From Sphingomonas sp. OK281 (lineage in GTDB: Bacteria > Pseudomonadota > Alphaproteobacteria > Sphingomonadales > Sphingomonadaceae), in the NCBI RefSeq assembly GCF_900115295.1, contig NZ_FOVZ01000003.1, positions 62,001-126,000 of the forward strand: a stretch of 64,000 nucleotides of DNA, written 5' to 3'. A model generated the notes under the pieces. That model was not told the DNA's origin, searched no databases, and saw nothing but the letters and a program-made list of their open reading frames with translations. Positions 17,626 through 25,153 of this stretch are shown in pieces (the stretch's first letter is position 1; each line of letters opens with the position of its first letter). A program made the position numbers and the translations under genes.

Positions 17626-18752
17626 GGTCGACGCCGCGTTGCGACAAGACGGCCGATAGCGTCCGGCGCCAGCACTGCGTCCGCAATGCCCGCCGAAGCG
17701 ATGGCGCCGGGCATGCCCCATACGACCGAACTCGCCTGATCCTGCACGACGACGCACCCGCCGCCATCATGCACGCGCCGCGCCCCTTCGGCACCGTCGC
17801 GCCCCATGCCGCTCAGCACGATTGCCAGCAGGCGCGGGCCATAGACGTCGGCGAGCGACGCCAGCATCGGATCGACCGACGGCATGCAGCCGCTTGCTGC
17901 CACGTCGCGGGTCAGGCGGAACGCCGCCCCCCCCTCGGACAACCTGACGCATTTGAGATGCGCGTCGCCTGGTGCGATGATGATCCGTCCCGGCCGGATC
18001 CGCGTCCGGTCGGTCGCGACCTCGCACGGTCGCCCGGCAAGCTGTGCGACCTGCGCCGCGAAATACGGCATGAAGGAGGCCGGCAAATGCTGGGTGACGA
18101 CGATCGGCAGCCGGAACCCGGCGGGAAGCTCGCGGAACATCCGGCTCAGCGCATGAATACCGCCCGTGGATGCCCCGATTGCGACGATGTCAAAATCGTC
18201 GATCGACGATACCGGGCGGACCGGCGGCGCCTGTACTGGGGGAGGTGGTACGATGGAGGATGGCGCGGCGGGCGAGCGCACGACCAACGCAGGCGGCATT
18301 CTCGTGGGATATTCGCACAGCGTCTCGAGCTTGCTGACCAACGCCGAACCGAACCGCGTGGACAATGCACTGGTAGACGGCTTGGTCAGCGTTTCGGCAG
18401 CACCAAGCGTCAGCGCGCGGACGGCGGTAGCACCGCCCTCGTCCGCGCTCGACGACACGATCAGGACCTTGGCCCCCCTCCCCGCCGCGATAAGGTCGGG
18501 GAGCGCGCTGAGTCCATCGATCCCCGGCATCTCGATGTCGAGCAGGATGAAGTCGACGCTTGCCCGATCGAGAAATGCCAGCGCCGCGGCGGCGGTGCCG
18601 ACGGCACCAACCACCGAAAAACGGTCGCTAGCGTCGATCAACCGGGCGATCACCGCCCGCGCGACAACCGAATCGTCGACGATCAATACACTTGCGGCAT
18701 CGAGACCGTCGCGATTCCCAGGCCGCGCAGCGATGTGAGGGCGGGTCGTCAC
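17622..18752 (-). CDS. cheB: Chemotaxis methylesterase CheB
   Basis: A 376-residue response regulator/esterase that removes receptor methyl groups or deamidates receptor glutamines. The receiver domain has D26/D27 in LIVDDS and the phospho-acceptor D72 in LLDIEMPG. A Pro-rich linker (about 165-180) leads to the esterase domain with GASTGG (Ser), TQHLP (His) and GMGRDG (Asp). The start is a GTG at 18752 without a clear ribosome-binding site, so the first 18 residues are uncertain. It is coupled to cheR. Confidence 0.92.
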   Translation of the reverse strand: MTTRPHIAARPGNRDGLDAASVLIVDDSVVARAVIARLIDASDRFSVVGAVGTAAAALAFLDRASVDFILLDIEMPGIDGLSALPDLIAAGRGAKVLIVSSSADEGGATAVRALTLGAAETLTKPSTSALSTRFGSALVSKLETLCEYPTRMPPALVVRSPAAPSSIVPPPPVQAPPVRPVSSIDDFDIVAIGASTGGIHALSRMFRELPAGFRLPIVVTQHLPASFMPYFAAQVAQLAGRPCEVATDRTRIRPGRIIIAPGDAHLKCVRLSEGGAAFRLTRDVAASGCMPSVDPMLASLADVYGPRLLAIVLSGMGRDGAEGARRVHDGGGCVVVQDQASSVVWGMPGAIASAGIADAVLAPDAIGRLVATRRRP

Positions 18753-18765
18753 GGCGCTGCCCGGA

Positions 18766-19131
18766 TCAGGCCATGCCGACGATCTGGAGCTTCGATTCCA
18801 GCGTATCGCGATCGAACGGCTTCATGACATATTCGTCCGCCCCGGCTTCGATCGCCGCACGGATATACGCCATGCCGTTCTCGGTGGTGCAGAACACGAC
18901 CTTGGGCCGGCGGGGAACATCGGCTTCACGCAGCGCGCGCAGGAAATCCATGCCGCTCATGACCGGCATGTTCCAGTCGAGCAGAATCACGTCGGGGATC
19001 GAGGCCATGCATGAGGCCAACGCCTCGCGGCCGTCGCAGGCTTCGGTAACAGTGAAGTCGAGCGTTTCCAGGATATGACGCGCAACCTTGCGGATCACCT
19101 TAGAGTCATCGACGACGAGACAGGTCTTCAT
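18766..19131 (-). CDS. cheY: Single-domain response regulator CheY
   Basis: A 121-residue receiver-only protein. Acidic pocket VDDS (8-9), phospho-acceptor D52 in LLDWNMPVMSG, Thr in CTTENG and Lys in YVMKPFD are all present. It sits between cheW and cheB, as expected for the regulator phosphorylated by CheA that acts on the flagellar motor. The DWNMPVMSG context is the type common in alphaproteobacterial che clusters. Thirteen bases separate it from cheB. Confidence 0.93.
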   Translation of the reverse strand: MKTCLVVDDSKVIRKVARHILETLDFTVTEACDGREALASCMASIPDVILLDWNMPVMSGMDFLRALREADVPRRPKVVFCTTENGMAYIRAAIEAGADEYVMKPFDRDTLESKLQIVGMA

Positions 19132-19205
19132 GAAGCGCCTTCCGGGGAAATCGTGGATCCGGTCTACGCGGGAAAGCGTAAGCGCCGGGTTAAGCGAGAG
19201 ATATT

Positions 19206-19634
19206 TCAGGCGGCCAGGGCGGTATCGGAAATGATCGCCGCGAGATCAAGGATCAGCAGCGGTTCTCCCTCCCGTTCGACGATACCGACCCCCGCCGATG
19301 CCCAGCCACCATGCAGCGCCAGTCCGGACGACAGCGGTAGCCGCACGAACGGGGCGACATCCTCGACCGAATCGACCAGAATCGCGTAATGATGCCCTTC
19401 GACGCCGGTGATGACGGCGCGCCGAACACTGTCGGGAGTCGGGTCCAGCCCGAGCGCGGTGCCGGTGTCGATCACCGTCACGACCCGGCTGCGCAACGCC
19501 GCCAGGCCCCGGACGAAGGCGTCCGCGCGTGGGACAGCAACGATCTCGCCGATGTCCACCACCGAGTCGACCTGCGCGGCGACGATCGCGACACCCCGAC
19601 CGGCGATATGCGCCACCAGGAACAATTCGCTCAC
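19206..19634 (-). CDS. cheW: Chemotaxis coupling protein CheW
   Basis: A 142-residue SH3-like adaptor linking CheA to receptors. The typical strands are visible (VAAQVDSVVDIGEIVAVPRADAFVRGLAALRSRVVTVIDTGTALGL and HYAILVDSVEDVAPF). It starts with GTG in a GTGA overlap with the cheA stop, so it is translationally coupled. Seventy-four bases separate it from cheY; nothing recognisable is in that gap. Confidence 0.9.
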   Translation of the reverse strand: MSELFLVAHIAGRGVAIVAAQVDSVVDIGEIVAVPRADAFVRGLAALRSRVVTVIDTGTALGLDPTPDSVRRAVITGVEGHHYAILVDSVEDVAPFVRLPLSSGLALHGGWASAGVGIVEREGEPLLILDLAAIISDTALAA

Positions 19635-21916
19635 ATTCCCCTCCGTGCGGCGAGCGCGGCGATCAACGCCGGCCGATCGTACCTGTAGATACTGGGATCG
19701 TCGTCGCGCTCCGCGGTCGGCATCCGCCGCAGCGTTACCACCGGCGCGCGGGTTTCGCGGATCGGGGTATCCTCCATCGCGAGCGCCACCACCGCGGACT
19801 CGCCAGCCGCCAGCGCAGTGACGCAGCGATAGCCCGACGCCTCGAGCGCAGGCTTCAGGAATGTTTCCATCCAGCCCGATCCATCGACCTGCAACAGGCA
19901 GATCGGCAGCGATGCGAGCGTCACCGGCTGCCCCGCAAACAGTGCATGCGGATCGACCAGTTCGATTTGCTCTCCGCCGATCGAGACCACGCCAGCGATC
20001 GGTCCCGTGCCGCGTGCGGGCGCCATTTCTACCGGGAGCGCAACGATTTCGATCGCCTCCGCAATGGCATAGGCCATCTCGCTCTCGCCGTCGGTCAGCC
20101 GCAGCACTGCGACTTCGGCCCGCGTACCAAGATCGGCGACCGCATGAAGCGGGATGATCGTATCGCCGATCGACAGCCGCATCGCCCCGCCCGACCAGCG
20201 GATCGCATCGGTCGGCACCGGCTCGACCCGGTCGATCACGGCAAGTGCGATCGCGCGGCGCTGACCGTCGAGATCGTCGAACAGCAGCGCCGGTACGCCC
20301 GGCACGACCTGTTCGACCGCCGCTGCCGCCGCGACGACCGGCGTAAAGCGCAGCCCTGCAACCGCGGCGATGCCCGAGGCGTCCAGCAACAGCATCGGCA
20401 GCCCGTTGTCCGGCAGCGTCTTGCCGGCATAGACCCCGGTCGCCATCACCGCGGGCGATGCCGGCTTGACCACCAGTTCCTCGGTGTCGAGCACGGTATC
20501 AACACCGAGCGCGTAGTCGCCCTCGCGCGTCGAGACGATCACCAGCGTCGGCGGTGGGGCGCCATTCAGATTGAAGAGCTCGCCCAGCGATACCAGCGGC
20601 ATCCGCCTGCCGCGCACCGTGACGGTGGCCGCGTCGCCGATCGTATCGATCCGCACGGCATCGCCGCGGACCATCACGATCTCTTCGATCGCCTGGCGTG
20701 GCAACGCGAACCGTTGCGAGCCGACGCCGACGATGATCGTCGACAGGATCGACAGGGTCAGCGGCACATGGATGACGATCCGCAAGCCCCGGCCGGGATC
20801 GTTGCTCAGCACAACGCGCCCGCCGATCTGTTCGATATTGGCCCGCACGACGTCCATGCCCACGCCGCGTCCCGACGTGGCGGTAACCGTGTCGCGGCTC
20901 GACAAGCCCGGAGCGAAGATGAGATCGAGCTTGTCCGCCTCGCTCATCACAGCAAGTTCGGCGGCACCCAGCAGGCGCCGTTCGACCGCCTTGGCTACGA
21001 TCCGGGCGACGTCGATACCCTTGCCGTCATCGGCGATCTCAATGAGGATCTGGTTCCCTGACTGCCGCGCCGACACGATCAGGCGGCCCGTCAAAGGCTT
21101 GCCCGCCGCGCGGCGTTCGGCCGGGGCCTCGATGCCGTGATCGATCGCGTTGCGGATCATATGGCCGAGCGGATCGCGCATCAGCTCGATCATCTCGCGA
21201 TCGAGTTCGACGTCAGCGCCTTCGATAACCAAATCAACGCTCTTGGCGAGTTCGGCGCTCGTATCGCGCACCATCCGCGGCAACGCCGAGAACAAGGCAT
21301 CGACCTTCTGCATTCGCGTGCGCGTAACCGTGTCGCGCATATCCGCGACGGTCAGCGACAGGCGTTCGAGCGCAGCCTCGACCTTCGGATCGACGTCGCT
21401 GTCGCGCAGCCGACGGGCGAGTTCGTTCCGGGCTAACACCATCTCCGACATGCCGCTCATCATGTGATCGAGCAGATCGACGTTGAGACGGACGCTGCGG
21501 CTTGCGGCGCGGTTCTGCGGTGGGGTGGAAACCTGCGCACGGGGCCGCGCGTCGGGTGCCAGCGCCGCAATCAGAAGGTCCTCGTCGGAATTGTCGAGCG
21601 ATGCGCCCGCATCGATCGCCTCGACGATCGCGGCGATCCGATCGACGATTCCCAAGACCGCGTTGACGAGCGCGGTATCGGGTATGCGCTTGCCATCGCG
21701 GACTGCGGCAAGGACGTCCTCTGCGGCGTGGCTCAGGCGTGCCAATCGGGGCAGGTCGAGGAAGCCGCAGCTTCCCTTGACGGTGTGGACGAAGCGGAAG
21801 ATCGCATCGAGACGCGCGCTATCGCCCGGCGCGGCTTCCCACGCGACGATCTCGCCGGCAATCGCCTCCAGCGTTTCGCGCGTCTCGGCAATGAATTCCT
21901 GTAACAGATCGTCCAT
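19631..21916 (-). CDS. cheA: Chemotaxis histidine kinase CheA
   Basis: A 761-residue kinase. HPt domain with the phospho-accepting H44 in FVHTVKGSCGFLDLP; dimerisation helices from SVRLNVDLLDHMMSGMSEMVLARNEL (about 140-165); ATPase boxes RDPLGHMIRNAIDHGIE, DDGKGID and GRGVGMDVV; then a CheW-like domain (LTLSILSTIIVGVGSQRFALP). No separate CheY/CheB-binding P2 domain is evident. About 230 further residues form a second, degenerate CheW-like or regulator-like region. The ATG at 21916 gives MDDLLQEFIAETRE; an ATG nine codons earlier (21943) is the alternative. Confidence 0.92.
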   Translation of the reverse strand: MDDLLQEFIAETRETLEAIAGEIVAWEAAPGDSARLDAIFRFVHTVKGSCGFLDLPRLARLSHAAEDVLAAVRDGKRIPDTALVNAVLGIVDRIAAIVEAIDAGASLDNSDEDLLIAALAPDARPRAQVSTPPQNRAASRSVRLNVDLLDHMMSGMSEMVLARNELARRLRDSDVDPKVEAALERLSLTVADMRDTVTRTRMQKVDALFSALPRMVRDTSAELAKSVDLVIEGADVELDREMIELMRDPLGHMIRNAIDHGIEAPAERRAAGKPLTGRLIVSARQSGNQILIEIADDGKGIDVARIVAKAVERRLLGAAELAVMSEADKLDLIFAPGLSSRDTVTATSGRGVGMDVVRANIEQIGGRVVLSNDPGRGLRIVIHVPLTLSILSTIIVGVGSQRFALPRQAIEEIVMVRGDAVRIDTIGDAATVTVRGRRMPLVSLGELFNLNGAPPPTLVIVSTREGDYALGVDTVLDTEELVVKPASPAVMATGVYAGKTLPDNGLPMLLLDASGIAAVAGLRFTPVVAAAAAVEQVVPGVPALLFDDLDGQRRAIALAVIDRVEPVPTDAIRWSGGAMRLSIGDTIIPLHAVADLGTRAEVAVLRLTDGESEMAYAIAEAIEIVALPVEMAPARGTGPIAGVVSIGGEQIELVDPHALFAGQPVTLASLPICLLQVDGSGWMETFLKPALEASGYRCVTALAAGESAVVALAMEDTPIRETRAPVVTLRRMPTAERDDDPSIYRYDRPALIAALAARRGM

Positions 21917-21955
21917 GCGGGCCCCGCGTTCGAGGGCTGTCATGCAGGACGGAGG

Positions 21956-21970
21956 TTAAGGGCGCGTTAG
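21956..21970. promoter_or_regulatory. Possible CtrA-binding site
   Basis: TTAA-N7-TTAG, one mismatch from the CtrA consensus TTAA-N7-TTAA, lies in the 113-base gap between chpT and cheA, about 40 bases before the cheA start. In such GC-rich DNA the match is suggestive but not conclusive. Confidence 0.4.
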
Positions 21971-22029
21971 TTCCGGTGGGGGCCGCACGCTCGATGATCT
22001 TCCACAAAGTGGCGAGAATCGCGGAACAC

Positions 22030-22674
22030 TTACCGCGCGCTGAAGACGGCACCGAAGATCATGATGCCCTCCGCCGGCTCGGACACGATCACCGTGCCGC
22101 CCGCTTCCGCGACAACCGTATTGATCATGTACGCCGCCGCGGCGCGGGGCGTGACGGTGTGCGCGCCCTCGCCCTCGACCAGCGTCCGTCGGATTTCGGG
22201 ATCGAGTACGATCCGGGCGCCCTCGATCTTCACGACGATCTCAAGCTGACCATCATTGTCCTCGCCGCCGACCTCCATCGTGCCGCCGCGGACGAGCGAC
22301 TCGGTCGCGACGAGAACGAGGTTGAGCAGCACCTTGACCGCCGACTTGGACATGGCCGGCGTCTCGACCGCCCAGACGAAAGTGATCCGCTTGTTTTCCG
22401 CGACCAGCCCCTCGATCGCGTTCCGCGCTTCGTGCGTGTCGACCAGTTCGCCGAACCCGCCCGCAGCCCCGAACGCCAGACGAAAGAACTTCAGCTTGCT
22501 CGCCGACGCACGTGCGCTGTCCGCCAGCAGTTCCATGACGCGTGCGCGCATCGCCGGGTCGGTCTCGTCGGCGAGCAGTTCGAGCCCGTTGTTGAGCGCG
22601 CCCACCGGCGACAGCAGGTCGTGACACAGGCGCGAACAGAGCAGGCTCGCGAAATCGACCGGGCTGACCGTCAT
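22030..22674 (-). CDS. chpT: Histidine phosphotransferase ChpT
   Basis: A 214-residue dimeric phosphotransferase with a histidine-kinase-like fold lacking ATP binding. In alphaproteobacteria ChpT relays phosphate from CckA to CtrA and CpdR. The phospho-His is H18 in SRLCHDLLSPVGAL, followed by NNGLELL; the degenerate ATPase-like domain fills the remainder. It heads the che cluster, 113 bases before cheA, suggesting shared control of cell cycle and motility genes. Confidence 0.92.
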   Translation of the reverse strand: MTVSPVDFASLLCSRLCHDLLSPVGALNNGLELLADETDPAMRARVMELLADSARASASKLKFFRLAFGAAGGFGELVDTHEARNAIEGLVAENKRITFVWAVETPAMSKSAVKVLLNLVLVATESLVRGGTMEVGGEDNDGQLEIVVKIEGARIVLDPEIRRTLVEGEGAHTVTPRAAAAYMINTVVAEAGGTVIVSEPAEGIMIFGAVFSAR

Positions 22675-22769
22675 GAAAATCCCCTAATTCTGGAAGGTCT
22701 TGTGGCGGGCGGGCGGCTGCTGCGCAATGCCAACTTAGCAGGCACCGCGCGGCGCAGGGCGCGGTACCT

Positions 22770-22801
22770 TCTTCCTCCTCCCTGAAAGGAAGGGGGGAAG
22801 G
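22770..22801. repeat. Half copy of family A repeat
   Basis: A CTCCCTGAAAGGAAGGGGGG segment resembles one arm of the family A repeats, with a mismatch in the stem. No mirrored partner is present. It follows the stop of the JAMM gene and may act as its terminator. Confidence 0.45.
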
Positions 22802-22810
22802 TCGGCGTCG

Positions 22811-23206
22811 CTACTCAATGACTTCGATTGCCTGCTCGACGAAAGCGCCCACCTCGACCGATCGCCACGCCCGCGCCTCCCCGCCGCCAAGGATCATCCA
22901 AACCGCCCCATCCCCCATCGCCTGCGCCGCATCCCGTGGGGACGGAACCGGCACACCGGAGGGATGCGAGTGGTAATGCCCAATCACCGCCAGCCCTCCA
23001 CCCCGAACCCGCCGATACGCCGTGAACAACGCAGCCGGATCGATCTCGAAAGCCTGCGCCGGGTTAGCCGCCACGTTCGCGCACGCCTCCGCCGACTCGA
23101 TCAGGCCCGCCGCCCCGAACAGTAGCCCGCAGACCTCCGCATTCGGCGACGCAGCCGCCTGTGCGACCAGCAGCCGCAGCAATCCGCTTGAAATCGTCAC
23201 GCTCAT
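22811..23206 (-). CDS. JAMM/MPN-type metallopeptidase (M67 family)
   Basis: A 131-residue single-domain zinc isopeptidase. The full JAMM set is present: E24 in AEVCGLLFG, then H79-S-H81, S89 and D92 in HSHPSGVPVPSPRD. Bacterial members of known function cleave after the Gly-Gly of ubiquitin-like sulfur carrier proteins or their conjugates. No partner carrier is adjacent; the nearest Gly-Gly carrier domain in the window is the ThiS part of ThiSG at 41327. The ATG at 23206 was chosen because the upstream extension is Pro/Cys rich and unlike the family. Divergent from rluD. Confidence 0.85.
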   Translation of the reverse strand: MSVTISSGLLRLLVAQAAASPNAEVCGLLFGAAGLIESAEACANVAANPAQAFEIDPAALFTAYRRVRGGGLAVIGHYHSHPSGVPVPSPRDAAQAMGDGAVWMILGGGEARAWRSVEVGAFVEQAIEVIE

Positions 23207-23223
23207 CGCCACATCAGTAGGAC

Positions 23224-24171
23224 ATGGACCGGGGGGTTTCCATCGTCGAAGCATCGATCACGCCGGCCACGGATGGCTGGAGGCTGGATCGTGCGCTCGC
23301 CGAAGTGCTGTCGGACATGTCGCGCGAGCGGTTGAAGGCGCTGATCGCGGCGGGTCAGGTGACGCTCAACGGCCGTGAATGGCGCGATTCGGCTAAGAAG
23401 GCCGCGGCGGGTCAGGTGTTCGCGGTCGCGATCCCGCCGCCGACGCCGCTGCACAACGAGGCGCAGGATATCCCACTGGTCGTCGCTTACGAGGACGACG
23501 ACCTGATCGTGATCGACAAGCCCGCGGGGCTCGTCGTCCACCCTGCCGCGGGGAACTTCGACGGGACGCTGGTCAACGCGCTGCTACATCACTGCGCCGG
23601 CAACCTGTCGGGCATCGGCGGCGTCGCACGACCGGGCATCGTCCACCGCATCGACAAGGACACGTCGGGGCTGATGATCGCCGCCAAGACCGATCGCGCA
23701 CACGAGGGCTTGGCGAAGCAGTTCCACGACCACAGTATCGACCGCCGTTACAAGGCGATCGTCGGCGGCATCCCGTGCCCGCCGAGCGGGACCGTCAACG
23801 CACCGCTCGCGCGGAGTCCGCAGAACCGGAAGAAGATCGCGATCGTCGACGGCGGCAAACGCGCGGTGACGCATTTCTCGACGATAACGACGTTACGCGA
23901 TGCGGCGCTGATCGAATGCCGGCTCGAAACGGGCCGCACGCATCAGGTGCGCGTGCACATGGCGTCGATTGGCCACGCATTGCTCGGCGACCCGGTCTAT
24001 GGTAGAACAAAGCAAGTTCAGAAGTCGCTGCTCGAAACGCTCGCTTTCCGTCGGCAGGCCTTGCACGCGGCGCATCTGGGGTTCATCCATCCGGTGAAAA
24101 GCATCGCTTTGGCGTTCGAAAGCGAAATGCCCGCAGACATGCAGGAACTGTTCACCCAGCTTCACGTATAG
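23224..24171 (+). CDS. rluD: Pseudouridine synthase RluD/RluA family
   Basis: A 315-residue enzyme isomerising uridines in 23S rRNA. An N-terminal S4 RNA-binding domain (RLDRALAEVLSDMSRERLKALIAAGQVTLNG) is followed by the catalytic domain with the nucleophilic Asp in GIVHRIDKDTSGLM and ETGRTHQVRVHM near the end. The architecture fits RluD (helix 69 sites) more than RluA. It is immediately upstream of rpoH, a conserved alphaproteobacterial arrangement. Confidence 0.9.
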   Translation: MDRGVSIVEASITPATDGWRLDRALAEVLSDMSRERLKALIAAGQVTLNGREWRDSAKKAAAGQVFAVAIPPPTPLHNEAQDIPLVVAYEDDDLIVIDKPAGLVVHPAAGNFDGTLVNALLHHCAGNLSGIGGVARPGIVHRIDKDTSGLMIAAKTDRAHEGLAKQFHDHSIDRRYKAIVGGIPCPPSGTVNAPLARSPQNRKKIAIVDGGKRAVTHFSTITTLRDAALIECRLETGRTHQVRVHMASIGHALLGDPVYGRTKQVQKSLLETLAFRRQALHAAHLGFIHPVKSIALAFESEMPADMQELFTQLHV

Positions 24172-24184
24172 ATAATCGACACTA

Positions 24185-24219
24185 TGCCGCAACGCGGCAA
24201 TCGGGGGCCGCGGTGCGGC
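24185..24219 (+). promoter_or_regulatory. Paired hairpins in the rpoH leader
   Basis: TGCCGC-AAC-GCGGCA (24185-24199) and GCCGC-GGT-GCGGC (24207-24219) form two short perfect hairpins in the 78-base gap between rluD and rpoH. They precede the AAAGGG ribosome-binding region. They may affect rpoH translation or rluD mRNA ends. Confidence 0.4.
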
Positions 24220-24249
24220 ACCCGGGGTCAGCAGAAAGGGATTACGACA

Positions 24250-25152
24250 ATGGCAGCCCGCTCCAACGTTCCAGCGACGATTCCTGCGCTCGGCAGCGAG
24301 GCGGGTCTCAATCGCTATCTCGCCGAGATCAAGAAATTCCCGCTGCTGAAACCCGAGCAGGAATATATGCTCGCCAAGCGCTTTCAGGAGCATGGTGATA
24401 CCGAAGCTGCGGCGCAGCTGGTTACCTCGCATCTTCGCCTCGTGGCGAAGATTGCGATGGGCTATCGTGGTTATGGTTTGCCGACGTCGGAGCTGATCTC
24501 CGAGGGCAATATCGGCCTCATGCAGGGCGTGAAGAAGTTCGAGCCTGAGCGTGGTTTCCGTCTTGCGACCTATGCGATGTGGTGGATCCGCGCCTCGATC
24601 CAGGAATACATCCTGCGGTCGTGGAGCCTCGTGAAGATGGGCACCACCGCCGCGCAGAAGAAGCTGTTCTTCAACTTGCGCCGGATGAAGAGCCGCCTCG
24701 ATGCGTTCGAGGATGGCGATCTGCGCCCCGAGCATGTCACCAAGATCGCGACCGACCTAGGCGTTGCCGAGACCGACGTCGTCAGCATGAACCGCCGCAT
24801 GGCGATGGGCGGCGATACGTCGCTCAACGTGCCGATGCGCGAGGATGGCGAGGGCCAGTGGCAGGATTGGCTGCAGGACGACGCGCCGCTGCAGGACAAG
24901 ATCGTCGCCGATGCGCAGGAGGCGGACGTTCGCCATTCGATGCTGGTGTCGGCGATGGACGACCTTAACGAGCGTGAGCAGCATATCCTGACCGAGCGTC
25001 GCCTGACGGATGATCCCAAGACGCTCGAGGAATTGTCGCAGGTCTACGGCGTGTCGCGTGAGCGCGTGCGGCAGATCGAGGTGCGCGCGTTCGAGAAGCT
25101 GCAAAAGGCGATGATGCGGATCGCTGGCGAGAAGCGCCTGCTGGCAGCGTAA
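24250..25152 (+). CDS. rpoH: RNA polymerase sigma factor RpoH (sigma-32)
   Basis: A 300-residue heat-shock sigma factor. Region 2 includes LRLVAKIAMGYRGYGLPTSELISEGNIGLMQGVKKFEPERGFRLATYAMWWIRASIQEYILRSWSLVK; the RpoH box lies near QKKLFFNLRR; region 4 has the helix-turn-helix TLEELSQVYGVSRERVRQIEVRAFEKLQ. The ATG at 24250 (MAARSNVPA) follows AGAAAGGGA. Its stop is one base before the next gene. Confidence 0.95.
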   Translation: MAARSNVPATIPALGSEAGLNRYLAEIKKFPLLKPEQEYMLAKRFQEHGDTEAAAQLVTSHLRLVAKIAMGYRGYGLPTSELISEGNIGLMQGVKKFEPERGFRLATYAMWWIRASIQEYILRSWSLVKMGTTAAQKKLFFNLRRMKSRLDAFEDGDLRPEHVTKIATDLGVAETDVVSMNRRMAMGGDTSLNVPMREDGEGQWQDWLQDDAPLQDKIVADAQEADVRHSMLVSAMDDLNEREQHILTERRLTDDPKTLEELSQVYGVSRERVRQIEVRAFEKLQKAMMRIAGEKRLLAA

Positions 25153-25153
25153 A

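Noticed and set aside
19529-21061. A 510-codon open frame antisense to cheA
   Set aside because: Arg-rich mirror frame; cheA is unmistakable on the other strand.
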